The notes under the pieces are model-generated. The model worked only from the letters and a program-made list of their open reading frames with translations. It did not search any database and was not told where the DNA came from. A stretch of 64,000 nt of DNA from Neptuniibacter halophilus (GTDB lineage: Bacteria; Pseudomonadota; Gammaproteobacteria; Pseudomonadales; Balneatricaceae). Positions 49,665-58,467 of this stretch are shown here, one piece after another. The position numbers were made by a program, and so were the translations under genes. The stretch's first letter is position 1; each line of letters opens with the position of its first letter. The stretch lies in NCBI RefSeq assembly GCF_030295765.1, contig NZ_AP027292.1:2294001-2358000 (forward strand), given 5' to 3'.

Positions 49665-50476
49665 TATTTCTCTACCGGCGTATCGGGCAGGTTGCCCCAC
49701 TCAAACCAGGAACCGTCATAGCAACGGATATCTTCGAAGCCCAGATGACGGGCGACCAGATAGGTAAGCCCGGAGCGTCTGTGGGTCTGGCAGTGGGTGA
49801 TGGTCAGTTTTTCCGGGTTGAGGCCGGACTGTTTCAGCGCTTCGAGCAGATCCTCCGCAGGCTTCAGGCGCAGGTCATCTTCGCTGATCAGGCAGTCGGT
49901 CCATTCCAGCAACCGGGCGCCGGGGATGTGCCCGCCTTTCCGGGCGTTGATAATCTTCTCACCCCGGTACTCTTCCGGGCTGCGGGCGTCCCAGATCTGA
50001 ACCTGAGGATCCTGCAGGTGTTGCTGAATAAAGTCGGCATCAGCTACGTAGCGTGTATCGATGGATACTTCATAGTTGCCCGGGGTGGCGGTGTTAGCCT
50101 GTTGCTCCAGAGGCAGGCCGGCGTTGCGCCAGGCGTTAAGTTGTCCGTTGAGTACGGAGCAGCGGTCGAAGCCAGCGATATTCAGGCTCCAAAGCAGTCG
50201 TCCCGCCCAGGGGCCTTTCTGATCATCGTAGGCAACAACCTGACTGTTTTCGGTTAAGCCAATATCGCGACAAAGGTCAGCCAACTGCTCATCAGTAGGG
50301 CGCTTATTCGGAATGGGAGCCTGACCACAAAGAAGGCGGCTGGCGGGGAGATGAATCGCTCCCGGGATATGCCCCTTCAGGTAATTCTCTTCACTGGACA
50401 GATCGATGATGATCAGGTCCGGGTTCTGAAGCTGTTGTTTCAGTTCGGCTGCTTCTATCAGCAGGGGTAACGTCAT
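49664..50476 (-). CDS. Two-domain rhodanese (sulfurtransferase)
   Basis: 270 residues with two rhodanese modules: an inactive N-terminal one (DLSSEENYLKGHIPGAIHLP) and an active C-terminal one with IWDARSPEEYRGEKI and the catalytic Cys 229 in THCQTHRRSG. It transfers sulfane sulfur, typically from thiosulfate, to a thiophilic acceptor; the six-residue loop CQTHRR differs from that of SseA (CGSGVT), so substrate is uncertain. It overlaps psd by one base, a pairing seen in several gammaproteobacteria (from memory). Confidence 0.9.
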   Translation of the reverse strand: MTLPLLIEAAELKQQLQNPDLIIIDLSSEENYLKGHIPGAIHLPASRLLCGQAPIPNKRPTDEQLADLCRDIGLTENSQVVAYDDQKGPWAGRLLWSLNIAGFDRCSVLNGQLNAWRNAGLPLEQQANTATPGNYEVSIDTRYVADADFIQQHLQDPQVQIWDARSPEEYRGEKIINARKGGHIPGARLLEWTDCLISEDDLRLKPAEDLLEALKQSGLNPEKLTITHCQTHRRSGLTYLVARHLGFEDIRCYDGSWFEWGNLPDTPVEK

Positions 50477-50558
50477 TGGATGAGCTCCGGGGAATACAGG
50501 TTGGCAGATGATACTGGGTTCTTAAGTGGCTGTAAAAACTGCCTGAGCGCTTACCTGA

Positions 50559-52205
50559 TCATGGTTTGGTCAGTTTTTTCAGTCCCAGACTGGCCGCAGA
50601 ACAGAGGTAACGGAAGCGCTCATGGTGAAACTCACTGATCTCGCTGCCGTGGCTGCCGTAATCGGCATGGATGATCGCAATCGGGGTTTTACCGAGAAAC
50701 AGCGACATCAGCAGGTAGCCGTTTTCGCAGCACCAGTTCTGGTAGATCTCCGGCAGCATGTGCTGCATCTGTTCCTGATTGGCGGGTTTAACCCAGATGC
50801 AGCCGGGCCGCTCACGCAGTTTTTTGAACAGGCTGGGTATTTCCAGATCATATTCAAACTGAATAATGGGGTGGGTCTCTTCAAAGCCAGCGGAAAAAGC
50901 GGTCTTCATCCGATGACTCTTGCCATTAATCAGGTACATGCAAACCCGCTCAAAGCCGAGGCCGCGATTGAGGCCCTGAATCAGCCCCTGCAGCACATGC
51001 TTAGGACGGGTATAGAGGTTGTAACCTTTCAGGAAGCGCTCCGAGATCTGATCAAACAGGGCCTGATCCAGATAATCCGGCTTGATTTCAGCGGGTGGGG
51101 TTTCGTCTGCTTCCTCGGGTTCGATAACTGGGGCGATTATCTGGACCGGTTTCTCCACCGCCGGGTGTTTGTCTTGTAGCTGGGCCCGCTCTTTTTCCGA
51201 GAGTTTGAAGTTGATCATCAACTCGGAGGGGAGCATCAGCATCTCGGCGGCCGGGGCCAGAGTGCCGGCCACGTGGAAGCTGCGCGAGGCGCTGGCACAA
51301 TTCACGTGCAGCATGGCGATGGTTTCAGAGATCTCGCCTTTGAGAAAATCATTGATAATATCGATGATCTTCATGGTCTTAGTCTGTTGCCAGCCAAGGT
51401 TGGCGGTCAGGGCGATCCAGTTGGCCAGTTTGACCGGGAAAAACTTTTCCTGAACCAGATGGTTGATCTCGCGAAGGTCCTGATCACTCAGGCGTGGATC
51501 TCCCAGCGCCCGCTGATGTAGCTGGGATAACGTTTTTTTGTTGGGTGAGGTCTCATGTTCCAGACTGACGACGGCGAGTTCGGATATGCCCCAGTCCGCG
51601 ATCAACCGTTGTGAGATCTCCTGAACCGTGCAGCCTAGTACATCATTTTCGGCCAGGACTACATCGGTCTGCTGTTCGCGAATTTTACTTTGGATCTCGC
51701 TCATGTGCAGGGCGGCATGCTGCCACAGCAGCCAATGCCCGACACCATAAAACAGGGTGGCAAGATAGGTCTCATCAATAAAGGGAGCCTTGCGCTTCTG
51801 TAGCCAGTCGGTTGCCTGAACCGCCGCATGATGACTGACCGAGATATAACGGAAGTACATTTTCTGGGCTACGCTGGACGGGTTCAGGCGTAACGGAGTG
51901 GCTTCCTTGAGCACCGCCTGAATGTTGTCGAGGCCAAGGGAATTAATGGCGTGGTCGATGCTTTTAACTTTGGAATCAAACTTGTCGTGCAGCTCGGAGG
52001 CTTTACGCACCACATGCAGGCTGAGAACCGGGTCGGATTGTATGGTGCGGTTCAGAGAACGCAGCGGAACATTAGGGTCCTGTAACTGCTTCTGCAGTCG
52101 GCGAAGAACGCTGTTGCGCACCGGCAGGGGCCGCTCTTTTAAGTATTCTACCCAAGCCTCCACGCCATAGATGGGGGAGTTACTCTGTTCTTCGACTGCT
52201 TGCAT
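50559..52205 (-). CDS. HDOD-domain protein with GAF-like C-terminus
   Basis: 548 residues. An N-terminal HDOD domain (about 20-230) is marked by LRSLNRTIQSDPVLSLHVVR, IDHAINSLGLDNIQAVL and FYGVGHWLLW; a linker follows (VEKPVQIIAPVIEPEEADET) and then a GAF-like domain (about 385-545; RGLGFERVCMYLINGKSHRM). HDOD proteins lack the metal ligands of true HD phosphohydrolases and act in signalling, often alongside c-di-GMP pathways. It lies downstream of rsgA on the same strand, 25 bp away. Confidence 0.87.
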   Translation of the reverse strand: MQAVEEQSNSPIYGVEAWVEYLKERPLPVRNSVLRRLQKQLQDPNVPLRSLNRTIQSDPVLSLHVVRKASELHDKFDSKVKSIDHAINSLGLDNIQAVLKEATPLRLNPSSVAQKMYFRYISVSHHAAVQATDWLQKRKAPFIDETYLATLFYGVGHWLLWQHAALHMSEIQSKIREQQTDVVLAENDVLGCTVQEISQRLIADWGISELAVVSLEHETSPNKKTLSQLHQRALGDPRLSDQDLREINHLVQEKFFPVKLANWIALTANLGWQQTKTMKIIDIINDFLKGEISETIAMLHVNCASASRSFHVAGTLAPAAEMLMLPSELMINFKLSEKERAQLQDKHPAVEKPVQIIAPVIEPEEADETPPAEIKPDYLDQALFDQISERFLKGYNLYTRPKHVLQGLIQGLNRGLGFERVCMYLINGKSHRMKTAFSAGFEETHPIIQFEYDLEIPSLFKKLRERPGCIWVKPANQEQMQHMLPEIYQNWCCENGYLLMSLFLGKTPIAIIHADYGSHGSEISEFHHERFRYLCSAASLGLKKLTKP

Positions 52206-52230
52206 CGTTAGTGACTTCAGCCTTTATCTG

Positions 52231-53259
52231 TTAACTGTTCTGCTCTTCTATGGAGCAGAGAATATGTTTGTAGCTCAGCCAGCGTTGCTCGCTGATGCTG
52301 CCCTCTTCTACGGCGCTTTTCAGGGCGCAGCCCGGTTCCTGTTCATGCTGACAGTCACGGAACCGGCATAAACCGGCAAGGGGCTGTAACTCTTTGAATC
52401 CTTTAATAACATCCTCTGGGGCAATATGCCATAGCCCAAATTCCCTGATCCCCGGTGAGTCGATGAGATCGCCGCCATCGGGAAAGTGAAACAGACGTGC
52501 CGTTGTAGTAGTGTGTCGGCCTTTTCGCGTTTGAGTTGAGAGTTCGCCTACTTTCAGGTCAACACCGGGTAGCAGGGCATTGATCAGGGAGGATTTGCCA
52601 ACCCCCGACTGACCGACAAAAACGCTGATACGTTGATCCAGCAGGGCCTTCAGGTCCGCCAGTCCCTCCTCCGACTCGCTGGAGGCAAGCAGCACCTGAT
52701 AGCCGATCTCCCGATAACGCGTCAGCATAGTGTCAATCGTTTCCCGGTTGTCGTCGTTCAACAGGTCTGTTTTGTTGAGCAGAATCACCGGTTCGATGCC
52801 GCTGATCTCGGAGGCAACAAGGTAGCGGTCTATCAGGTTGGCGTGCGGGGTTGGTTCTACCGCCACTGTGATGACGATGAAATCGATATTGGCAGCGACC
52901 GGTTTCATGTCGCCATAAGGGTTCGGCCGGAGCAGTTCACTTTTTCGCTCCAGTTTGGCAACCACTACGCCACTCTCTTTACCGCGTCGCCAGATAACCC
53001 GGTCTCCGGTGACCAACTGACCAAGGTTGGTGCGCATATGGCAGCGAATGATCTCGCCGGCTTCGCTTCCATCGGTAGCTTCCACGTCGACGCTGCGGCC
53101 ATAGTGGGAGATGATCAGGCCGTGTTCTTCCGGGCCCAGATCACTGCTGTCGAGCTGCTGCTCGATGGCGGCATCTTTTTTCGACGCACGGGCCGTGCGC
53201 TCTTCCTGAATTTTCTGAATGCGCCAGTTTTGACGGCGGGTCAGTTTACGTTTCGCCAT
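52231..53259 (-). CDS. rsgA: Ribosome small-subunit GTPase RsgA
   Basis: 342 residues from ATG 53259 (MAKRKLTRRQNWRI, the normal RsgA start); the open frame extends 35 codons upstream without support. It has an N-terminal OB-fold, a circularly permuted GTPase domain with the G4 motif NKTD before G1 GQSGVGKSSLI and G3 DSPGI, and a C-terminal zinc knuckle (CRFRDCQHEQEPGC). It helps mature the 30S subunit. Divergent from orn, the conserved orn/rsgA arrangement. Confidence 0.97.
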   Translation of the reverse strand: MAKRKLTRRQNWRIQKIQEERTARASKKDAAIEQQLDSSDLGPEEHGLIISHYGRSVDVEATDGSEAGEIIRCHMRTNLGQLVTGDRVIWRRGKESGVVVAKLERKSELLRPNPYGDMKPVAANIDFIVITVAVEPTPHANLIDRYLVASEISGIEPVILLNKTDLLNDDNRETIDTMLTRYREIGYQVLLASSESEEGLADLKALLDQRISVFVGQSGVGKSSLINALLPGVDLKVGELSTQTRKGRHTTTTARLFHFPDGGDLIDSPGIREFGLWHIAPEDVIKGFKELQPLAGLCRFRDCQHEQEPGCALKSAVEEGSISEQRWLSYKHILCSIEEQNS

Positions 53260-53379
53260 AGTTTGTGAGCGAAGGCCTGAGCTATCGCCGGTTATCCCCG
53301 TTATTATCGAAGCAAGATGGATGCAGGTAGGGTATTCTAAGGGAAATAGTAGTGCCTGCGTCAAATTTGGAGGGCAGAA

Positions 53380-53922
53380 GTGGTAAATAAAGATAATTTA
53401 ATCTGGCTTGATCTGGAAATGACCGGTCTGGAGCCGGAAACAGATTTGATTATTGAGATTGCAACCATCGTTACCGATAAGGATCTGAACGTGCTTGCTG
53501 AGGGCCCCAGTATGGTGGTTCATCAGAGTGACGCTGCGTTGGATGCGATGGATGAATGGTGCACCAATCAACATGGTAAATCCGGCCTGACGCAGCGGGT
53601 AAAAGAGAGTGTGATTACTGAGGCTGAGGCCGAACAGGCGACACTGGCCTTTGTGCGTCAGTATCTGGAGCCGGGCGCATCGCCGATGTGCGGTAACAGT
53701 ATTGGCCAGGATCGACGTTTCCTGCACAAATATATGCCCGAACTGGAAGCGTTCTTTCACTACCGGAATCTGGATGTGAGTACGCTGAAAGAGCTGGCAA
53801 AACGCTGGAAACCAGAGGTAGCAGCCGGCGTGGTTAAACAGGGTTCGCATCTTGCGCTGGATGATATTCGTGATTCCATCAACGAACTGAAACATTATCG
53901 CGAGCACTTCATAAAGCTCTGA
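53380..53922 (+). CDS. orn: Oligoribonuclease
   Basis: 180 residues, GTG start with GGAGGG upstream. DEDDh exonuclease motifs are intact: [12 protein letters not shown] (Asp/Glu), [11 protein letters not shown], and [14 protein letters not shown] (His/Asp). Orn degrades di- to pentaribonucleotides, including the pGpG formed by c-di-GMP phosphodiesterases, so it completes the turnover of the c-di-GMP signal handled by the EAL proteins in this window. Its stop codon abuts that of the convergent queG with no spacer. Confidence 0.97.
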   Translation: MVNKDNLIWLDLEMTGLEPETDLIIEIATIVTDKDLNVLAEGPSMVVHQSDAALDAMDEWCTNQHGKSGLTQRVKESVITEAEAEQATLAFVRQYLEPGASPMCGNSIGQDRRFLHKYMPELEAFFHYRNLDVSTLKELAKRWKPEVAAGVVKQGSHLALDDIRDSINELKHYREHFIKL

Positions 53923-55044
53923 TCAGAACTGTATTTTTCTCCGGCGAGGGTGCTGCTGTATCGGCAGCGTCGCTTGTTGTCCACGGGAGAGGTTGTCCAG
54001 TGCCCACTGGCAATGCTCTCTGACCAGCTCTGAAGGATGTTGCAGCTTCTCCTTCAGGGCGTTTTCCACCGCTTCGCCGCCACGGCTGTTCCCCAGCGCA
54101 ACCGCTATATTGCGCAGCCAGCCTTCATGGCCGGTACGACGTATCGCCGAGCCGGCGGTCTTTTCCAGAAACGTCTCTTCACTCCACGAAAACAGCGTCA
54201 GCAGATCGGCCCGGTCCAGCTTCCGGCGCGGATGAAAGTCTGCTTCGGCGGTGATCTTTGCGAAACGGTTCCAGGGGCAGATCAGTTGGCAATCATCACA
54301 GCCGAAAATTCGGTTGCCCATCAGTGGGCGTAACTCAACAGGAATCGCGCCTTTCAGTTCAATCGTCAGGTAGGAGATACAGCGCCGTGCGTCCAGCAGG
54401 TGAGGTTGTGGAAACGCTTGCGTCGGGCAGACATCGATACAGGCGGTACATTTGCCACAGTGCTCCTCGTCGGTCGGCGGATCAACCGGTAGTGGCAGAT
54501 CAATAAACAGTTCGCCAAGAAAGAACAGCGAACCGGCCTCACGGTTCAGCACCAGCGTGTGTTTCCCGCGCCAGCCAATACCGGCCTTCTCGGCGAGAGG
54601 GCGTTCCAGTACCGGAGCACTGTCGACAAACGCGCGAAATACCCGTTCGCCGGTTTCAGCGTTGATGCGATCACCCAGTTGACTGAGGCGTTTACGAATC
54701 AGTTTGTGGTAATCCCGGCCCAGCGTATAGCGCGAGACATAGGCTTTGCCGTCGCTGTCCAGAACCTCAAGCGGGCGGGTGTCCGGAGGCAGGTAATCCA
54801 TGCGCACGCAGATAATACGTTGGGCGCCGGGTACCAACTGGGCGGCATCAAAACGCTTATCCATATGGTTGCTGAGATAACTCATTTCGCCATGGAAATG
54901 CTGTGTCAGCCAGGCCTCATAGTGTGCCCGTTCCGCCTCCAGATCGCAGTCAGTAATACCGCACTGCTGAAAGCCCAGTTCGAGGGCCCAGCGTTTGATG
55001 TTATCGGCCAGTCCGGCCAGCGCTTCGGGTGATAGGTCCGGCAT
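53923..55044 (-). CDS. queG: Epoxyqueuosine reductase
   Basis: 373 residues from ATG 55044; the open frame runs 104 codons further but that part is antisense to nnr and not protein-like. The cobalamin- and Fe-S-binding reductase has two 4Fe-4S motifs, CGKCTACIDVCPTQAF and CDDCQLICPWN, and a C-terminal HEAT-like repeat (LVREHCQWALDNLSRG). It makes the last step in queuosine formation on tRNA. Divergent from nnr, as in other gammaproteobacteria. The ribosome site is weak. Confidence 0.96.
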   Translation of the reverse strand: MPDLSPEALAGLADNIKRWALELGFQQCGITDCDLEAERAHYEAWLTQHFHGEMSYLSNHMDKRFDAAQLVPGAQRIICVRMDYLPPDTRPLEVLDSDGKAYVSRYTLGRDYHKLIRKRLSQLGDRINAETGERVFRAFVDSAPVLERPLAEKAGIGWRGKHTLVLNREAGSLFFLGELFIDLPLPVDPPTDEEHCGKCTACIDVCPTQAFPQPHLLDARRCISYLTIELKGAIPVELRPLMGNRIFGCDDCQLICPWNRFAKITAEADFHPRRKLDRADLLTLFSWSEETFLEKTAGSAIRRTGHEGWLRNIAVALGNSRGGEAVENALKEKLQHPSELVREHCQWALDNLSRGQQATLPIQQHPRRRKIQF

Positions 55045-55111
55045 AGTTTTCAGGCTTGCCCAGGAAGGGGCGGATTCCTCATAATGGCAGAAAAAGCGAT
55101 GAGTAGAGCAG

Positions 55112-56632
55112 ATGTCGGTTAACAGAGCTGCGCTTCCGGCCCCATTATACACGGCTGAACAAACCCGCGTGCTGGATCGGACCGCAATTGAACAGTTTTC
55201 TATTCCCGGTATCCGTCTGATGCAGCGGGCCGGGCATGCCGTTTTTGCTGAAATACTGGAACGATTTCCCGGTATACGGCATCTGACGATCCTCTGTGGC
55301 GGCGGCAATAACGGAGGGGATGGTTTTGTGGTCGCCCGATTGGCGAGGCAACGCAATCTGCGTGTGCAGGTGATTTGTGTTGGCGGGGAGCGTTTTGCTG
55401 AGCGTCTGCAAGGGGAGGCCCTGCAGGCGTGGCAGGAGCTGGAGGCCGCAGCGCCGGGGTTCGAGTGCTATCACCCCGGTGTGGAGCTTAAAGGCGAATT
55501 GTTGGTGGATGCGCTGCTGGGAACCGGCCTGACCGGCGATGTACGTGGTGATTATGCCACCCTGATCAGGCAGATCAACGCCAGCCATAAGCCGGTTTTT
55601 GCAGTGGATATCCCCTCAGGGCTGTGCGCCGACAGCGGGCGGATACTGGGCTGCGCGGTGCGTGCCCGGTTCACGCTGAGTTTTATCGGCCTGAAGCGAG
55701 GCCTGTTTACCGCTCAGGCGGTGGATTGCTGTGGTCAGATTTTATTTGATGATCTGAAAGTGCCGGATGAAGTCTACGACCCGATTCCGGTCAGTGCTTT
55801 CCGTACAACAGACGAAGATCTGCGCGAGTGCATGCCCCCCCGTTCACGGAATTCACATAAGGGCCGTTTCGGGCATCTGCTGGTGGTTGGCGGTAATCGC
55901 GGTATGGGCGGCGCCGCACTGCTGACTGCCGAGGCTGCACTGCGCAGTGGTGCCGGGCTGGTCTCTCTGGCAACCCGGCAGGAGCATGTGGCTGCCTCTC
56001 TGTGCCGTTGCCCTGAGGTGATGGTGCACGCCGTTGAAAGTGGTGGGCAGTTGCCGGATCTGCTGGAAAAGGCGGATGTGATTGTCATAGGTCCGGGTCT
56101 TGGGCAGAATGCCTGGGCAGAACAGATGCTCAGGGCTGTGCTGGCGGCGAAGAAGCCGCTTCTGGTTGATGCGGACGGACTAAACCTGCTCTGTGCTAAC
56201 GGCGGTTTTCCTTTCAGCGGGCCGGAGCGGACTATCGTTACACCCCATCCGGGGGAAGCGGCCCGAATCCTGAATTGTTCAGTGGCAGAGCTGGAAGCGG
56301 ATCGCTTTGCTGCGGTTGAGCGATTGCAGCGCCGGTGTGGTGGAGCCGTTGTGCTCAAAGGTGCGGGTAGTCTGGTCAACGCCGGAGAGGTGAGTTTTCT
56401 TTGTGATGCCGGTAATCCGGGGATGTCCGTCGGTGGTATGGGCGATTTGCTGTCCGGGATTTGTGGTGCCCTGCTGGCGCAGGGGCTGAGCCCGGAAGAT
56501 GCGGCTCGCATCGGGGTTTATATCCATGCGACAGCGGCAGACCGGGTAGCCGCCAAACGGGGGGAGATCGGTATGTTGCCCTCAGATCTGTTAGTCGAAA
56601 TACCGGGAGTAATTAATAAAGTTTATGAGTGA
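55112..56632 (+). CDS. nnr: Bifunctional NAD(P)HX epimerase/dehydratase
   Basis: 506 residues joining an N-terminal YjeF epimerase domain (about 1-225; LCGGGNNGGDGFVVARL) and a C-terminal ADP-dependent dehydratase of the ribokinase-like fold (about 235-500; VIGPGLGQNAWA, LVDADGLNLL, GGMGDLLSGICGALLA). It repairs hydrated NAD(P)H. The 3' end overlaps tsaE by 8 bp, so this begins the nnr-tsaE-amiB-mutL-miaA-hfq-hflX-hflK block. Confidence 0.97.
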   Translation: MSVNRAALPAPLYTAEQTRVLDRTAIEQFSIPGIRLMQRAGHAVFAEILERFPGIRHLTILCGGGNNGGDGFVVARLARQRNLRVQVICVGGERFAERLQGEALQAWQELEAAAPGFECYHPGVELKGELLVDALLGTGLTGDVRGDYATLIRQINASHKPVFAVDIPSGLCADSGRILGCAVRARFTLSFIGLKRGLFTAQAVDCCGQILFDDLKVPDEVYDPIPVSAFRTTDEDLRECMPPRSRNSHKGRFGHLLVVGGNRGMGGAALLTAEAALRSGAGLVSLATRQEHVAASLCRCPEVMVHAVESGGQLPDLLEKADVIVIGPGLGQNAWAEQMLRAVLAAKKPLLVDADGLNLLCANGGFPFSGPERTIVTPHPGEAARILNCSVAELEADRFAAVERLQRRCGGAVVLKGAGSLVNAGEVSFLCDAGNPGMSVGGMGDLLSGICGALLAQGLSPEDAARIGVYIHATAADRVAAKRGEIGMLPSDLLVEIPGVINKVYE

Positions 56633-57104
56633 TCAGAATCAGATCAGTTTGCCGGATGAAGCGGCCATGGTGGCTTTTGGTGGCCAGATTGCGGTGGCCA
56701 GCGGTGGTCAGGGCGTTGTGTTTCTGCTGGGCGACCTGGGCATGGGGAAAACCACCCTGAGCCGGGGAATTCTGCAGGGGTTCGGGCATCAAGGTGCGGT
56801 TAAGAGTCCGACCTATACGCTGGTCGAGCCTTATGAGATAGGCACGCAGCGGGTTTACCATTTTGATCTGTATCGACTGGCCGACCCGGAAGAACTCGAG
56901 TATCTGGGAATTCGAGATTATTTCGATGCTGAGTCCCTCTGTCTGGTTGAGTGGCCAGAGCGTGGTCGCGGCATACTGCCGGAACCCGATCTGGTTTTAA
57001 GGATTGAACTTGAGGGCCGTGGCCGCCGTCTCAATTGGGAAGCAAAAACTGAAACTGGCCGGACAATGGCCGATAAACTGTTACAAGCCAAAGCCGCTGG
57101 ATGA
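56625..57104 (+). CDS. tsaE: tRNA t6A biosynthesis ATPase TsaE
   Basis: 159 residues with the Walker A loop GDLGMGKTTLSRGIL and the family segment SPTYTLVEPYEI followed by HFDLYRLADPEELEYLGI and the Walker-B-like LCLVEWPER. It is the ATPase partner of TsaB/TsaD in forming threonylcarbamoyladenosine at position 37 of ANN-decoding tRNAs. Overlaps nnr by 8 bp and lies 19 bp before amiB. Confidence 0.97.
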   Translation: MSDQNQISLPDEAAMVAFGGQIAVASGGQGVVFLLGDLGMGKTTLSRGILQGFGHQGAVKSPTYTLVEPYEIGTQRVYHFDLYRLADPEELEYLGIRDYFDAESLCLVEWPERGRGILPEPDLVLRIELEGRGRRLNWEAKTETGRTMADKLLQAKAAG

Positions 57105-57123
57105 AGGGGAAAGCTAAGGCTCT

Positions 57124-58452
57124 ATGCAGAAGATAACGACGAGAATTTTTCACGTCTGGCTGTGTTTTTTCGGACTGCTGTTCAGCAGTTCGCTGTTGCA
57201 GGCGGCTGAGATTAAGAACGTGCGGATGTGGTTGGCACCGGATCATGCGCGTCTGGTATTTGATATGACCGGCGCGGCGACCCATAAAGTGTTTACTCTG
57301 GATAACCCGAACCGCATCGTGCTGGATGTTGAGCAGGCATCGCTGAATGCGTCGCTGACGAATCTGGGGTTGGATAAAAGCCCGGTGAAACAGGTGCGTT
57401 CAGGTAAAAACGGAAAAACCCTGCGTCTGGTGCTGGATCTGAAGCGGCCGGTAAGGCCGAAAAGTTTTGCCCTGAAGCCTAACCAGAAATACGGCCATCG
57501 GCTGGTGCTGGATCTCTATGAAAAAGAAACCCTTGTAAAAGCCAAAAAGAGTGCGGAGCCTAAAGCTGTATCCGGGCGGGATATTGTCGTAGCGATTGAT
57601 GCCGGTCATGGTGGTGAAGACCCCGGTGCCATCGGCCCCGGGCGCGTGCGTGAGAAAGATGTGGTTCTGGCAATCGCTAAAGAGCTTAAGCGTCGATTGG
57701 ATGCAACACCCGGCTATCAGGGCAAGCTGACCCGGACCGGCGATTACTACATCAGCCTGCGTGGCCGAACCAAGGCTGCACGTAAGCAGAATGCTGATCT
57801 GTTTGTGTCGATACATGCGGATGCGTTTCGTGATCCCCGTGCCCGTGGTGCCTCCGTCTGGGTATTGTCATCCCGTGGCGCGAGTAGCGAAATGGGCCGC
57901 TGGCTGGCACGAAAAGAGAACAGCGCTGACCTGATCGGTGGTGTCGGTAGTGTCAGTCTGGAAGATAAAGATGATGTACTGGCCAGTGTGCTGCTGGATA
58001 TGTCGATGACAGCCAGTCGCGAAGACAGTCGTTCAATCGCCCGCCAGATTCATGGCAACATCAAACGGTTTGCGAAAATGCATAAAGCGCATGTGGAGCA
58101 GGCCGGGTTTGTTGTACTGAAATCGCCGGATATTCCGTCGATTCTGGTGGAGACGGGCTTTATCTCTAATCCCGGTGAGGCTGCGAAGCTGAAAACCCGG
58201 GGTTATCAGAAGAAGATGGCGGAGGCTGTCTTCAAAGGGATAACCCAGCATTTCGAACGTAAACCGCCGGCGATGACCTATATCGCCCAGCGTAAAGCAG
58301 CAGATAACCGAACCTACAAGGTGGTCAAGGGGGATACCCTCTCCGTGATCGCCTCCCGAAACGGTGTATCATTAGCGGCTTTGCGCAAAGCTAATAACCT
58401 GCAGCATGATCGTATCCGGATCGGCCAGGTTCTGCGTATCCCGACCAGCTAA
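57124..58452 (+). CDS. amiB: N-acetylmuramoyl-L-alanine amidase AmiB
   Basis: 442 residues. Signal peptide (IFHVWLCFFGLLFSSSLLQA), an N-terminal AMIN targeting domain (about 28-130), an Amidase_3 catalytic domain (about 155-375) with zinc ligands in IDAGHGGEDPGA, the REKD glutamate and SIHADAF, and catalytic VETGFIS, then a LysM domain at the C-terminus (YKVVKGDTLSVIASRNGVSL). It splits septal peptidoglycan in the periplasm, normally under EnvC/FtsEX control. Confidence 0.96.
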   Translation: MQKITTRIFHVWLCFFGLLFSSSLLQAAEIKNVRMWLAPDHARLVFDMTGAATHKVFTLDNPNRIVLDVEQASLNASLTNLGLDKSPVKQVRSGKNGKTLRLVLDLKRPVRPKSFALKPNQKYGHRLVLDLYEKETLVKAKKSAEPKAVSGRDIVVAIDAGHGGEDPGAIGPGRVREKDVVLAIAKELKRRLDATPGYQGKLTRTGDYYISLRGRTKAARKQNADLFVSIHADAFRDPRARGASVWVLSSRGASSEMGRWLARKENSADLIGGVGSVSLEDKDDVLASVLLDMSMTASREDSRSIARQIHGNIKRFAKMHKAHVEQAGFVVLKSPDIPSILVETGFISNPGEAAKLKTRGYQKKMAEAVFKGITQHFERKPPAMTYIAQRKAADNRTYKVVKGDTLSVIASRNGVSLAALRKANNLQHDRIRIGQVLRIPTS

Positions 58453-58467
58453 CCCAAAGGTAGATTC

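Noticed and set aside
53259..53364. Longer RsgA start at 53364
   Set aside because: The family begins MAKRKLTRRQ; the extra 35 codons have no ribosome site and reach towards the orn promoter.
53923..55356. N-terminal extension of QueG by 104 codons
   Set aside because: The extension is antisense to the start of nnr, has non-protein-like composition and family proteins begin at the internal ATG at 55044.
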